From positions 1 to 46,737 of the forward strand of contig UPXT01000013.1 of NCBI GenBank assembly GCA_900538365.1: DNA of 46,737 nt, read 5' to 3'. A program made the position numbers and the translations under genes. The notes below the pieces were generated by a model that ran no database searches, had not been told where the DNA came from, and saw only the letters and a program-made list of their open reading frames with translations. The DNA is from an uncultured Acidaminococcus sp. Its GTDB lineage: Bacteria; Bacillota; Negativicutes; Acidaminococcales; Acidaminococcaceae. Positions 25,621 to 34,790 of this stretch are shown here, piece after piece; position 1 is the first letter of the stretch, and each line of letters starts with the position of its first letter.

Positions 25621-26226
25621 ATGAAAGATCCAACAACATCCGCCTCTTCCTTTTGGCCCAGGGCGGCCATTCTTTATTTTTTCGTTCTGTTCCCACTCAG
25701 CTTCCTTCTTCCTGGCCCCTTTGCGTGGGAAAACGGACCTATTGAAATGGGTCAAAACATGATCCTTCTTACAGGTATCATTTGGTCCATCTATCACTAC
25801 ACACAGGAGACGCACCTTCACAGGCCCTCTTATTGGCTTTTTGCGGCAAGCTTTTTCCTGCTTCTTTTCGGAAGGGAAATCAGCTGGGGCCGCGTTTTTC
25901 TTCTAAAAGAAATGACTGAGACAGGACCTGTTTTCTGGAGCATGAAAGACCTCCCCTATCATCGTGTCATAGACGGCGCCATTGGACTCTTATCGGCTGC
26001 GGTCATCCATCTCTTTTATCAGAGCGTGAACGTTCAAAAAACCTTGCACTGTCTTAAAAAGAACCGACTCATGTTCCTTCTCACAGTCCTTGCCGCTATA
26101 CTTGCCCTCATGGGGGATAAAGGCCAGCTCTTTCATGATTTCAGGGACGAGACCATGGAAGAACTATCCGAACTTTTTGTCTATCTTCAGATCTTCTTTT
26201 TTATTCATCGATATCGCATCGCCTGA
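25621..26226 (+). CDS. Unrecognised integral membrane protein
   Basis: A 201-residue protein with about five or six hydrophobic segments: AAILYFFVLFPLSFLLP, MILLTGIIWSIYHY, WLFAASFFLLLFG, IGLLSAAVIHLFY, FLLTVLAAILALM and a C-terminal YLQIFFFIH. A conserved-looking loop FGREISWGRVF near residue 87 and a second polar loop GDKGQLFHDFRDETMEELSE near residue 166 carry many charged residues and could hold an active site. I do not recognise a characterised family. A GGAG site lies seven to eight bases before the ATG. Its own promoter and terminator make it a single-gene unit, just upstream of the phosphoethanolamine transferase. Confidence 0.8.
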   Translation: MKDPTTSASSFWPRAAILYFFVLFPLSFLLPGPFAWENGPIEMGQNMILLTGIIWSIYHYTQETHLHRPSYWLFAASFFLLLFGREISWGRVFLLKEMTETGPVFWSMKDLPYHRVIDGAIGLLSAAVIHLFYQSVNVQKTLHCLKKNRLMFLLTVLAAILALMGDKGQLFHDFRDETMEELSELFVYLQIFFFIHRYRIA

Positions 26227-26257
26227 CCTTTCTACCGTTTCAGAATTTCCTAAATGG

Positions 26258-26284
26258 AGGGCGCCCTATAGGGGCGCTTTTTTT
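26258..26284 (+). terminator. Intrinsic terminator after the unknown membrane protein
   Basis: GCGCCC pairs with GGGCGC around a short loop and is followed by seven T residues. Confidence 0.88.
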
Positions 26285-26320
26285 GATTCCAAAAGGTGGA
26301 TAAGTTGGAAACTATGAGGT

Positions 26321-26350
26321 AAAATAATAAGTATTCGCGATTATTATTTT
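26321..26350 (+). promoter_or_regulatory. Inverted repeat upstream of the phosphoethanolamine transferase
   Basis: AAAATAATAA (26321-26330) and TTATTATTTT (26341-26350) are a perfect 10-bp inverted repeat around the 10-base spacer GTATTCGCGA. It sits 30 bases before the start codon, overlapping the likely promoter (TTGGAA at 26305-26310, TAAGTA at 26328-26333). It could be an operator or an mRNA hairpin near the start. Confidence 0.45.
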
Positions 26351-26380
26351 CACATTTTTTAGAATAGAGGCGGCCTAATC

Positions 26381-28180
26381 ATGTCAAAATCCTTTCCGAC
26401 TCCTTCCAAGACCTTTTTCATTCTCTTTTTTCTCCATTTGTTTCTTTCCTTGGTTCTTAGACTTACGGGTCAATTGGAACAGCGTATATTCAATGAAATC
26501 CTCATTTATGGTGCACTTGCCTATTCTATGATTGGATCCCAATGGAACTATGATCCAAGTTATCTCAAGACATCTTCAGTACTCTTCCTTTTATATCTTC
26601 TTTCCATATATACCCTTCAAGACTTCAGTAACAATGGGCTTTCTGCCTCTGAAGCAATCGAATGGGGTACAACCTTATTTGCCTTTTTTTCTTCATGGGG
26701 ACTCTTATCCAATTCCATAAAACAGTCCCTTCTCCGCGTGTGCTGTCGCGCCATCTATTATGGCGGATTATGGCTGACGGCAAGCGTTCCGTTATTAGGG
26801 ATTGGATATGGAATCGTAAGTGGAGGGCATGCCCTGTCGGCTGATCTCATATTGGCAGTTTTCCAGACAAATCCAGGAGAAGCACTGTCCTACCTGAAGG
26901 AACAGCCATTATTTCTCTGGGCACTTTCCTTACTTGGAATCTTTGCCATCAGTATACTCGTAATCAGCCTTTTGAGGAAAATGCTGAAAGCCGCACCGGT
27001 TCAAAAGCCATCCATCATTTTGATTCTAATGGCTTTACTCGCTCTGAATATGAAGTCTACCCTTCCCCGCATAAAAATCTTCTACCTAGCAAACACAATC
27101 ACTTCAGCCCGGACCTCCCTGAAAGCCTACGAACAGTATAAAATTATGAAAGAAATCCGTCTGAACCGCTTGTCTGCGCTTCCCCCACTTTCCATAGATT
27201 CACAAGCCAGAGGAACCTATGTCCTTGTCATTGGAGAATCAGCATCCCGTGATCATATGCACGTATACGGATATGACCGACAAACCACGCCTTGGATGGA
27301 TAAAATGGCGGGTTGTAAGGGAACAACCATTTTTTCCTATCCCTATGCCAATTACTGCCAAACCATCCTTTCCCTCACCTATGCCTTGAGCGAAAAAAAT
27401 CAGTACAATCACATTCCCCTTGAAGAAGCTTATTCCATCATCGATCTTGCGAAAGCAGCTGGCTACGATACCTACTGGATCAGCAACCAGGCAGGATTTA
27501 GTGCTTCAGACACGCCCATTACCATCATTTCCTCCACCGCAGCACATCATACTTGGATCAATGGAAGAGGCGCATCTCCCAGTGATTCCACATACCCAGA
27601 TGGGAAACTTATTGCAGAACTTCCAGACAATGTAGACCGCCCCAGTTTCATTGTCATCCATCTAATGGGCAGTCATTCCCGGTATGCAGATCGTTATCCC
27701 AAATCATACAGTCTCTTTTCGGGGAGAGGAAAATTTGTTGACGGCTATGACAATTCGGTTCGCTATGTCGACAGCGTCCTTCAAGGCATCTTTGAAAAAG
27801 TCCATAATTACTCCAATTTTCAAGGGTTTCTTTACCTGCCTGACCATGGAGAAGATCCAGAATCCGGAAATGCCCATTCTCCTGATAAATTTACCTTTCA
27901 AATGGTTCGAATTCCCTTTCTGGTCTATCTTAGTCCTAAGGCAATTGCCAGTCGCCCAGAAATCCAAAAAGAATTGCAAAAACACAAAGATCTGCCATGG
28001 ACCAACGATCTAGCCTATAATTTGCTTATTTCCCTACTTGGAATCCAGAATGCCCCATACGAAGAAAGGCAGTTCGATCTTACGTCCCCAACCTATCAGC
28101 TCAACTGGGAGAAGGCAAAGACACAACATGGCACCAAAACTCTTTCCGAAAAAACAGAGCCCCATTCCCATATTAAGTAA
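26381..28180 (+). CDS. Phosphoethanolamine transferase, sulfatase fold (EptA/CptA-like)
   Basis: Inner-membrane enzyme expected to move phosphoethanolamine from phosphatidylethanolamine onto lipid A or LPS core sugars on the periplasmic side. The 599-residue product has about five N-terminal membrane helices followed by a periplasmic alkaline-phosphatase-like domain. It has the metal-site motif GESASRDHMHVYGY near residue 285, the likely Thr nucleophile in NYCQTILSLTYAL near residue 327, and the LPDHGED metal motif near residue 487. A loose AGAGGCGG lies before the ATG. Base composition is more AT-rich than the surrounding genes, consistent with transfer. The acceptor sugar cannot be told; modification of this kind usually lowers surface charge and affects cationic peptide binding. 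Confidence 0.88.
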   Translation: MSKSFPTPSKTFFILFFLHLFLSLVLRLTGQLEQRIFNEILIYGALAYSMIGSQWNYDPSYLKTSSVLFLLYLLSIYTLQDFSNNGLSASEAIEWGTTLFAFFSSWGLLSNSIKQSLLRVCCRAIYYGGLWLTASVPLLGIGYGIVSGGHALSADLILAVFQTNPGEALSYLKEQPLFLWALSLLGIFAISILVISLLRKMLKAAPVQKPSIILILMALLALNMKSTLPRIKIFYLANTITSARTSLKAYEQYKIMKEIRLNRLSALPPLSIDSQARGTYVLVIGESASRDHMHVYGYDRQTTPWMDKMAGCKGTTIFSYPYANYCQTILSLTYALSEKNQYNHIPLEEAYSIIDLAKAAGYDTYWISNQAGFSASDTPITIISSTAAHHTWINGRGASPSDSTYPDGKLIAELPDNVDRPSFIVIHLMGSHSRYADRYPKSYSLFSGRGKFVDGYDNSVRYVDSVLQGIFEKVHNYSNFQGFLYLPDHGEDPESGNAHSPDKFTFQMVRIPFLVYLSPKAIASRPEIQKELQKHKDLPWTNDLAYNLLISLLGIQNAPYEERQFDLTSPTYQLNWEKAKTQHGTKTLSEKTEPHSHIK

Positions 28181-28229
28181 AGAAAATCCCCTTGTTGTAC
28201 CAACTATCGGTACAACAAGGGGATTTTCT
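28181..28229. terminator. Bidirectional terminator, perfect 21-bp stem
   Basis: AGAAAATCCCCTTGTTGTACC pairs without mismatch to its complement across AACTATC, between the convergent transferase and epimerase genes. A/T runs at the ends serve both directions. Confidence 0.92.
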
Positions 28230-28295
28230 TCTCATTTATCCAATCTCGCCAGGAGTTGGTTCTTATCAATAGATTTATCATTGGCCTTTCAGGCA

Positions 28296-29297
28296 CTAGG
28301 CAGTCCAATGATAATACGCTTTATACCACTGGGCAAATTTCTTGAGTCCTTCTTCAATTGTCGTCGTCGGTTTAAAGCCAAAATCCTTTTCAAGGGCCGA
28401 TACATCTGCAAAGGTCTGGTACACGTCACCGGGCTGCATGGGAAGATATTCCTTTGGTGCCTCTTTTCCCAGTGCCTTTTCCAGAGTCTTGACAAAGGTC
28501 ATCAGTTTTACGGGCGTGCTGTTGCCAATATTATAGATTCGGTAAGGGTCCCCGCCAAAGCCATCTAGGGGCGGATGGGGAAGCAGGGTTTCGATACCCG
28601 TCACAATATCATCGACATAAGTAAAGTCACGGTACATATCGCCATGATTATAGATGGTAATGGGCTCCTCCCTCATGATTTTATTGGCAAATTTGAAATA
28701 GGCCATATCAGGCCGACCAAAAGGACCATAGACCGTAAAAAAACGCAGTCCTGTCGTAGGAATCCCATAAAGATGACTGTAGGTATACGCCATGAGTTCA
28801 TTGGATTTTTTTGTAGCCGCATAAAGACTGATCGGATGGTCGACTGGGTCTGTGACGCTAAAGGGGGTCTTTTCCTGATTGCCATAAACGGAGGAACTTG
28901 AAGCATAGACAAGATGGTTCACTGAATGATGACGGCAAGCTTCCAAGATTGTAAAAAAGCCCACAATATTGGAATCAATGTAGTCCCGAGGGTGATCAAT
29001 GCTGTAGCGGACGCCGGCCTGAGCCGCAAGGTTCACGACAATTTTGGGGGACAGCTTCGTAAAAACCCCTTCCACAACGTCCTTGTCACTGATATCCCCT
29101 TCTGTAAAGGAAAAGCCAGGATAATAGGAAAGACGCTTCAAACGCTCCTTTTTCAAGGCTACCTCATAATAGGCATTAAGATTATCCATGCCATGAACGG
29201 CATGGCCCTTAGCAAGAAGGCGCAGGGCCAGGTGATACCCTATAAAGCCAGCTGCACCGGTAATGAAAATCGGTGCGGCTTCTATTTTGCAGTCCAT
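28296..29297 (-). CDS. NAD-dependent epimerase, probable UDP-glucuronate 4-epimerase
   Basis: Short-chain dehydrogenase/reductase of 333 residues, expected to convert UDP-glucuronate to UDP-galacturonate for surface polysaccharide. The nucleotide-binding GAAGFIG loop lies near residue 14, the catalytic Ser in YASSSSVYG near residue 130, and the Tyr-Lys pair in LYAATKKSNE near residue 157. The DNLNAYYEVALKKERLKRL and RDFTYVDDIV stretches are typical of the glucuronate epimerase branch rather than GalE. The ATG at 29297 is chosen because AAAGGAG lies eight bases before it; frames open further upstream lack a site. It has its own promoter and is separated from the glycosyltransferase operon by a terminator. 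Confidence 0.88.
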   Translation of the reverse strand: MDCKIEAAPIFITGAAGFIGYHLALRLLAKGHAVHGMDNLNAYYEVALKKERLKRLSYYPGFSFTEGDISDKDVVEGVFTKLSPKIVVNLAAQAGVRYSIDHPRDYIDSNIVGFFTILEACRHHSVNHLVYASSSSVYGNQEKTPFSVTDPVDHPISLYAATKKSNELMAYTYSHLYGIPTTGLRFFTVYGPFGRPDMAYFKFANKIMREEPITIYNHGDMYRDFTYVDDIVTGIETLLPHPPLDGFGGDPYRIYNIGNSTPVKLMTFVKTLEKALGKEAPKEYLPMQPGDVYQTFADVSALEKDFGFKPTTTIEEGLKKFAQWYKAYYHWTA

Positions 29298-29348
29298 AGG
29301 AAATGCTCCTTTACTCATGAGATCACCGCCATGGGCGGCTTTTTTATC

Positions 29349-29354
29349 ATTATA
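29349..29354 (-). promoter_or_regulatory. -10 element for the epimerase gene
   Basis: Perfect TATAAT on the minus strand, about 50 bases before the start codon; the corresponding -35 (CTGTTT) is weak. Confidence 0.45.
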
Positions 29355-29387
29355 ATACAAAAGACGAGGAAAAACAGTGGCTTGTAC

Positions 29388-29436
29388 AAAACGAGACCGT
29401 GAAGGCATGATCCGCTCATTTTTCACAGTCTCGTTT
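29388..29436 (-). terminator. Terminator of the glycosyltransferase operon
   Basis: A 15-bp stem (AAACGAGACTGTGAA with its complement, one G-T wobble) follows the stop of the carbon-nitrogen hydrolase by 11 bases, with TTTT after the stem. Confidence 0.75.
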
Positions 29437-29447
29437 CTGTATATTTT

Positions 29448-30281
29448 CTATTTTTTGCTAAGGGTGTACACATCTTCCCGCCGGTTCTGGAGGGTAAAGG
29501 TCTCTTTCCGTACCTTTGACACAAGGTCAAGGTCAATGGGGGCGTAAATGATGCCCGTTTCCGTCCCGCCTGCTTCGGCAAGGACCTTTCCCCGCGGATC
29601 GACGATCAGGGAGTGACCATAGGCCGTAAAGCGAGGCTTCTTTCCCACTTGGTTCGGCGCAATGACGTAGCATTCATTTTCAATGGCCCGGGCCCGGACA
29701 AGGACCTCCCAATGGGCGCGGCCCGTTGCTTCCGTAAAGTTCGCAGGGAGCACCAGAATCTGTGCGCCCTCGAGGGCCATAAGGCGGAAGAGTTCCCCAA
29801 AGCGCAGGTCATAGCAGATAGCAAGGCCCAAAGTGCCGACACCGTCCGTCTTCACCGTCACGATGTCATGACCCGGTGCTACATGACTTGATTCGCGGCT
29901 TGTCACCCCTGAATCAAGGACCACATCAAAGGGATGGAGCTTGCTGTATTTTCCGAGGAACGCTCCATCCGGTCCCAAGAGAAAGGTCGTGTTATAGGGG
30001 CGGGCCGGGTCCGCTTCATTTCTTTCGTAAAGACTCCCACCCACGATATAGACGCCATATTTTTTTGCAAGGCGGCTCAAATAGGTTGCCGTTTTCCCAC
30101 TAGGAACCGCTTCTGAAAGGGCCGCATAATCGCGGCCCAAATAGGCCATGGTCTCGGGAAGGACGATAAGCTTGGCGCCTTTTTTGGCCGCTTCTCCAAT
30201 GAAATCAGCCGCGACAGAAAGATTCCGTTCCTGGTTGGATGTAGTATCCATTTGAATGGCGGCAGCAACAAACGTTGTCAT
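29448..30281 (-). CDS. Carbon-nitrogen hydrolase (nitrilase superfamily, Nit1/Nit2 branch)
   Basis: A 277-residue amidase-like enzyme. The catalytic triad is present: Glu in LPETMA near residue 43, Lys in KLHPFDV near residue 114, and Cys in AICYDLRFGELFR near residue 151. The Nit branch hydrolyses omega-amides such as 2-oxoglutaramate or deaminated glutathione, a metabolite-repair role; the exact substrate is inferred only. A strong AAGGAGG precedes the ATG. It follows the GT8 gene by 19 bases at the end of the envelope operon, where no obvious link to polysaccharide is apparent. Confidence 0.93.
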   Translation of the reverse strand: MTTFVAAAIQMDTTSNQERNLSVAADFIGEAAKKGAKLIVLPETMAYLGRDYAALSEAVPSGKTATYLSRLAKKYGVYIVGGSLYERNEADPARPYNTTFLLGPDGAFLGKYSKLHPFDVVLDSGVTSRESSHVAPGHDIVTVKTDGVGTLGLAICYDLRFGELFRLMALEGAQILVLPANFTEATGRAHWEVLVRARAIENECYVIAPNQVGKKPRFTAYGHSLIVDPRGKVLAEAGGTETGIIYAPIDLDLVSKVRKETFTLQNRREDVYTLSKK

Positions 30282-30300
30282 ATAAAAACCTCCTTGAGTC

Positions 30301-31317
30301 TTACTTTGCCCTTCGAGAAATCAAAAAGCGTCCTTTTAGTATGGCGTAATAAGCCATTCCCTTTACATAATCCCGGAAGCTTTCTTTTCTGCGATACTTT
30401 GCCCATTCCTTGAAATCATGATAGTTTTCTGGTTTAGGGACGGGCAAAACAGCCGTCAAAGTCTCCCACGGAGAGGCCGCATTATAGGACCGCCACTGAG
30501 CGTCATAATCGGACAGGACCATCTGCCATGGTTTGCGCCGCCCTGTCCAATGAATGATTGTCCCTTTTTGCTGGGGATCATCTTCACCACCGCCAAATTC
30601 ATTGTAAATAGACGGCAAAAAAGCATTTGTCCCATCAAAGACGATGTTGAGGATATCCTGGCTTTGACCCAAAAAACGTTCTTTTGGTTCTTTTTGCAGG
30701 GAAAAGGCCTGTTCCGTAATGTGCTTTTTCTGCCACTCTGGAATATTCACCATCATGACACCGTCATTAAAGTAACGGCCATGATTAAGATGGAGATAGT
30801 CACCACGGCGCTTGGCATCGGGCATCCGTTCTGAAACAGCCCCCATCGCTTTTCCCGTAAGGTCCCAATGATAGAGCGCATCAAGGGGCCGGATGACCAT
30901 GGTATCGGCATCAAGATAGAGAAAACGATCCGTTTCTGCAGCAAGGATGAGGGGCATCACTACCCTTCCGTAGGTAATCCGGGAAAAGCGCTCCACTTTG
31001 ACGTGAAAATCAGCAAAGGGTTCCATATGAAGGGTATAGAGCTTGATGACGCAGCCATAGCGGTCAGCCAGCTGCTCCATCTTTTGGGCATTTTCCTTGC
31101 TGTACCCATCAGTAAAGATGTGAAACATCACCGCACGGTGGGTATTATTTTCAAGGACACTGACAAGGCTTGCACCCATAATCTGAAAATAGCCGTCATT
31201 GACGTTATAGGCAACGTGCAAGGGCGCTTTGTCCGTCTTTTCCGCGTTTTTCGAAAAGGTCTCCATCCCTTTTAGGAAACGGGCGGAGACAAAATAACCG
31301 TCTTCAAAGGTTTTCAT
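30301..31317 (-). CDS. Glycosyltransferase family 8 (LPS-type)
   Basis: A 338-residue retaining glycosyltransferase, GT-A fold, expected to add a glucose or galactose residue to the LPS core in the cytoplasm. Visible are the N-terminal HVAYNVNDGYFQIMGASLVSVLENN, the metal-binding DxD in YLDADTMVI near residue 134, and a distal IIHWTGRRKPW near residue 258, all typical of the WaaI/WaaJ type. The ATG overlaps the GT9 stop (ATGA), so translation is coupled. Donor and acceptor cannot be told from sequence. Confidence 0.9.
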   Translation of the reverse strand: MKTFEDGYFVSARFLKGMETFSKNAEKTDKAPLHVAYNVNDGYFQIMGASLVSVLENNTHRAVMFHIFTDGYSKENAQKMEQLADRYGCVIKLYTLHMEPFADFHVKVERFSRITYGRVVMPLILAAETDRFLYLDADTMVIRPLDALYHWDLTGKAMGAVSERMPDAKRRGDYLHLNHGRYFNDGVMMVNIPEWQKKHITEQAFSLQKEPKERFLGQSQDILNIVFDGTNAFLPSIYNEFGGGEDDPQQKGTIIHWTGRRKPWQMVLSDYDAQWRSYNAASPWETLTAVLPVPKPENYHDFKEWAKYRRKESFRDYVKGMAYYAILKGRFLISRRAK

Positions 31318-32378
31318 AACGATTCAAGCATCTCCATCACAGCGTCTTGGACCATGGATAAGGTCACGCTTTCTTCGCAAAGGTTCTTAGGGCAATTCTT
31401 GGGCCAGATGCAGACATGCTTTCCCGAACAGGGCACATGACCGCTGACAGCCCAAGTCCTTTCCCCACATCCCTGATAGATTTCGGGAGAGTTAGAGGTA
31501 AAAATCGTTAGGACGGGACACCCTGCCGCGGCGGCAATATGGGTCGTTCCCGTATCGAGGGTAATGGCGCAGTCGACCCGTCTCATAAGCGCCACCAAAG
31601 CGGGAAAGGTCATTTTTCCCAGGGTATCGATGATGCTTTCGGAATGCTTCATCCGGCTTTTGATGGCGTCCAGCTTAGGTCGATGGGAATCAATCCCCGT
31701 CATGATAAGGGACGCGTCATAGCGCTCCACGAGCCAGTCTCCCAAAGCGGCAAACTTTTCAGCCCGCCAGTCCTTTGCCTTTGCAGTCGTCTCCACGCAA
31801 AAAAGCACCTTTGGTCCCTTGGCAGAACATCCAGCAAGCAGGGCATCAGCGGCGGCAAGATCCTTTGAGGCTGATGGGACAAGGGCAGGAGGAATGAATT
31901 CCTGTGATTCATCACCAAAATAATCCCGCATGAGACGCTGATAGCTTTCTCCCATGCGGTGATTTTTATAATCCCACGGCGTCTTATAGGAAAGGTCTTC
32001 CGTATAGAGCCATTTTTCCCAGCCCAGCTCCCAGCCTAAGGCCCGCTCCATACTAAGGCGGATAGGAATGCGGGCGAACCATTTCATCAGCGTCACCCGT
32101 TCCCGAGGATCAAGGGAGATGCCCAGGTCATAGCCTTCTTTGGCAAGATTCCGGCCTATACGCAGGACATCAAGGGCTCCTCCGCCGCTTTGATAGGTAT
32201 AAGGAATAACACGGTCGACACCACAGATCAAAGAAGCAGGCAGAGCGACGGAATCTTTCACTAAATAGTGGATTTCACTATGAGGATATTGTTCCTTGAG
32301 AACGGGAATCACAGATGCTGCTGTAATGACATCACCCAGATGCATGATGCCATCAAGGAAGATTTTTGTTTGTTTCAT
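31314..32378 (-). CDS. Glycosyltransferase family 9 (heptosyltransferase-like)
   Basis: A 354-residue GT-B enzyme of the ADP-heptose:LPS heptosyltransferase family. It starts with IFLDGIMHLGDVITAASVIPVL, the usual acceptor-side N-domain, and carries the donor-site signature TLDTGTTHIAAAAGCPVLTIF near residue 273. The C-terminus has a Cys cluster (CSGKHVCIWPKNCPKNLC) seen in some family members. It would extend the inner LPS core with heptose. An AGGATGG lies about nine bases upstream of the ATG. Inside the envelope operon it lies between GT4 and GT8. Confidence 0.9.
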   Translation of the reverse strand: MKQTKIFLDGIMHLGDVITAASVIPVLKEQYPHSEIHYLVKDSVALPASLICGVDRVIPYTYQSGGGALDVLRIGRNLAKEGYDLGISLDPRERVTLMKWFARIPIRLSMERALGWELGWEKWLYTEDLSYKTPWDYKNHRMGESYQRLMRDYFGDESQEFIPPALVPSASKDLAAADALLAGCSAKGPKVLFCVETTAKAKDWRAEKFAALGDWLVERYDASLIMTGIDSHRPKLDAIKSRMKHSESIIDTLGKMTFPALVALMRRVDCAITLDTGTTHIAAAAGCPVLTIFTSNSPEIYQGCGERTWAVSGHVPCSGKHVCIWPKNCPKNLCEESVTLSMVQDAVMEMLESL

Positions 32379-32420
32379 TTTGTTTTTCCATCCTATCTAT
32401 CTGTCAGATCATTCCATTCT

Positions 32421-33575
32421 TTATTTTTTGACTAGATGATTTAAGAGAATTAACCATTCATTCCACACTCTTTGTGGAGAAAATGCCAAAATGCTCTCTT
32501 TCGCATTCTTTCCAATTTGAGTCCGCAAGTTTTCATCAGCCATTAACTTTCTAAGAGCCGCAGCAAAGGGCTTTATACCGTCATCACAAAGATACCCATT
32601 GACTCCATCCTGAATAATTTCAGAAACTGCCGTGCAGCTTCGGTACCCAATAGCAGGAAGTCCTACATCTAGCGCTTCTACAAGCGTAATTCCCATCTCT
32701 TCCTCTGCACTCGGGAAAGCGAAAATACTGGCATTGGAAAGAATACGCGGGACTTCGTGAGTAAACCCACAAAAATGGATTTGGTTCTCAAGATGATACT
32801 TTTTTACGAGATTCCAGCAATATTGCACATAGGAATCTTTGGCTAAATCTCCTTCTCCCCATAGTTCAAGGTGCCAGTCCGGAAACTCCGCATGCAATAG
32901 GTGAAATGCTTCTATAAGGATATGCTGTCTTTTTTGGTTTTTACTAAAGCGCGCAACATGGGCAATCACTTTATTGTTTAGGTGACTTTTGAATCCAGAA
33001 GAAATCACAGCGTTAGGAATTTGAATCAGCTTTCTACAAGCAGCATGCGCTTTAACGACCTTTACATCATGGGGCATCAGCACTTGTACACAAGCAGCAT
33101 TCTCCAAGGTCCAGCGGCTTTCTTCAGTCAAACAGTCAAGGACCGTTTCTGCAGACCTATGAAACATGATGATAACCGGACAATCAGGCTTAATATAGCA
33201 TAAAATCATACGCGCAAGTTCGAGGCTATATGCAATGATAATCTCCGGTTGTACGCGTTCAATAGTTGGTGCCATCATATTGGCCCAAATCGGGTCTTCA
33301 AATTTTTGATCATAACGATGACGTCTCAGCTTTGTTCCTTGAAGAAGTCTAGCAACCTTATGGACACGGCTTTGCTGTTTTTGGTAGCAATGCGTTACAT
33401 GAATGAAATTTACATTAGGAGAAAGTGGGAAGAATGGTTTATCTCCATCTTCCGTCATCGCAAGAGCACTTACACAATGGCTTTTGGAAAATTCATTGGC
33501 CATCGAAAAAAATACACTCTCAGCGCCTCCAACGGTTTCCAAATGACGCCAGCGATTCACAAGAAGAATTTTCAT
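32421..33575 (-). CDS. Glycosyltransferase family 4
   Basis: A 384-residue GT-B retaining glycosyltransferase. N-terminal MKILLVNRWRHLETVGGAE shows the acceptor-domain GGAE loop; the E-x7-E donor motif is in PSAEEEMGITLVEALDVGLP near residue 277. The start at 33575 forms an ATGA overlap with the O-antigen ligase stop; an in-frame ATG at 33608 lies inside that gene. Base composition is visibly more AT-rich than its operon neighbours and codon choice is different, suggesting recent acquisition of this gene. Sugar specificity is unknown. Confidence 0.92.
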   Translation of the reverse strand: MKILLVNRWRHLETVGGAESVFFSMANEFSKSHCVSALAMTEDGDKPFFPLSPNVNFIHVTHCYQKQQSRVHKVARLLQGTKLRRHRYDQKFEDPIWANMMAPTIERVQPEIIIAYSLELARMILCYIKPDCPVIIMFHRSAETVLDCLTEESRWTLENAACVQVLMPHDVKVVKAHAACRKLIQIPNAVISSGFKSHLNNKVIAHVARFSKNQKRQHILIEAFHLLHAEFPDWHLELWGEGDLAKDSYVQYCWNLVKKYHLENQIHFCGFTHEVPRILSNASIFAFPSAEEEMGITLVEALDVGLPAIGYRSCTAVSEIIQDGVNGYLCDDGIKPFAAALRKLMADENLRTQIGKNAKESILAFSPQRVWNEWLILLNHLVKK

Positions 33576-34741
33576 GATTGCTTTCCATCCTGTAATCTTA
33601 AAGCGCATCCTGTCATGAAAAGAAGGGTCTTTACGGCGGCAGACATACCCAGCGTGTAATCAAACATCCCCACTGTGCAAAATCCGATCCAAGCACAAAA
33701 TCCCGCAAACGCATAGGGATTTTCCACATGACGGAAAAGATAAAAGGAGGCAAGGATCCAGACAACAAGTCCCATAAGGCCTACAAGACCACTGTCCACG
33801 GCCGTTTGGATATAAATATTATGGAAATGGTGCAGGCCCTGCGTATCAGCCTTGGTACGATAATGGGCAAGATAAGCCCGTCCTCCTTGAAGGATACCAA
33901 AGCCAAAAACCGGTTTATCCTGAATCATGACGGCTGCTTTCTTCCATGCTTCGATTCGGTCTCCATTGGACCGATCGGTCGTTACATTCGAAATAGAAGA
34001 AAGTCGTTGGGAAAGGGCGGGACTTGCGGCAATCACGGCAAAAGAGCAGCTTAATGCCAAAAGGACCGCGACAATCCTTGAATTTCGTTCCCGCAAACTC
34101 TCTGCGGTCACAAGAATCACAGATACGAAAATGCCCACCCAAGAGCTTCTTGTGCCGCTGCCAATGGCACCTAGGACAATGAGAATGGCTGCCACCATAA
34201 GCCCATTCCTGTGAGAAATTTTTTCCGCCTTTTGCAGCCAAAGGATGATGCTTGCAGGAAAAACGGTAGCAACAATACTAGCATGACGCAGCCACCCATC
34301 CCCCAAGCCATGGGCACGGTCAGCTCCCGTAATGAGCCGTTCACCAAAAGTACAGAGTCCATCAAAGGCAATAAAAGCAATGAAACAGAAGAGCGCCTTT
34401 TTAATGGCTTTTTCATCGATATCCAAGAACAGTAAAATGGGAAGCACAACGATGCGGCCCACCATGGCATTGAGATATTTTCCAAAGGAAAAACTCACAT
34501 CAGGGCTCAAAAGGGCCGACGGCAACAGGGTCAGGGCGAAAAAGGCATAGGCCCAAAAATAATGCTTTACGTGCGGTGCCAAATGAAAGGTTTCCCCGCG
34601 GCGCCTGCGCTGGATGACATCAACGAGAAACAGCACAATGGCAAGGCCATAGAAAATATTCCCCACCGCAATGGATATGCGCTGCGTGCACATGGCAAGG
34701 GTCAGTGCGGCTAATGAGTACCCACTTAACTTCTTTTTCAT
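33572..34741 (-). CDS. O-antigen ligase (WaaL/Wzy-C family)
   Basis: A polytopic membrane protein of 389 residues with about ten to twelve helices. It contains the Wzy-C/O-antigen ligase core: a long periplasmic loop with GTRSSWVG near residue 190 and the hallmark HFHNIYIQTAVDSGLVGL near residue 318. It joins undecaprenyl-linked O-polysaccharide (or another glycan) to the lipid A core on the periplasmic face. Three consecutive ATGs occur; the third, seven bases behind GAGGAG, is chosen. It overlaps the GT4 gene by four bases. Confidence 0.9.
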   Translation of the reverse strand: MKKKLSGYSLAALTLAMCTQRISIAVGNIFYGLAIVLFLVDVIQRRRRGETFHLAPHVKHYFWAYAFFALTLLPSALLSPDVSFSFGKYLNAMVGRIVVLPILLFLDIDEKAIKKALFCFIAFIAFDGLCTFGERLITGADRAHGLGDGWLRHASIVATVFPASIILWLQKAEKISHRNGLMVAAILIVLGAIGSGTRSSWVGIFVSVILVTAESLRERNSRIVAVLLALSCSFAVIAASPALSQRLSSISNVTTDRSNGDRIEAWKKAAVMIQDKPVFGFGILQGGRAYLAHYRTKADTQGLHHFHNIYIQTAVDSGLVGLMGLVVWILASFYLFRHVENPYAFAGFCAWIGFCTVGMFDYTLGMSAAVKTLLFMTGCALRLQDGKQS

Positions 34742-34790
34742 CATCATACTCCTCTTGATTCAAGGCCCTTTCTTTTTTACAATCTGCTTT

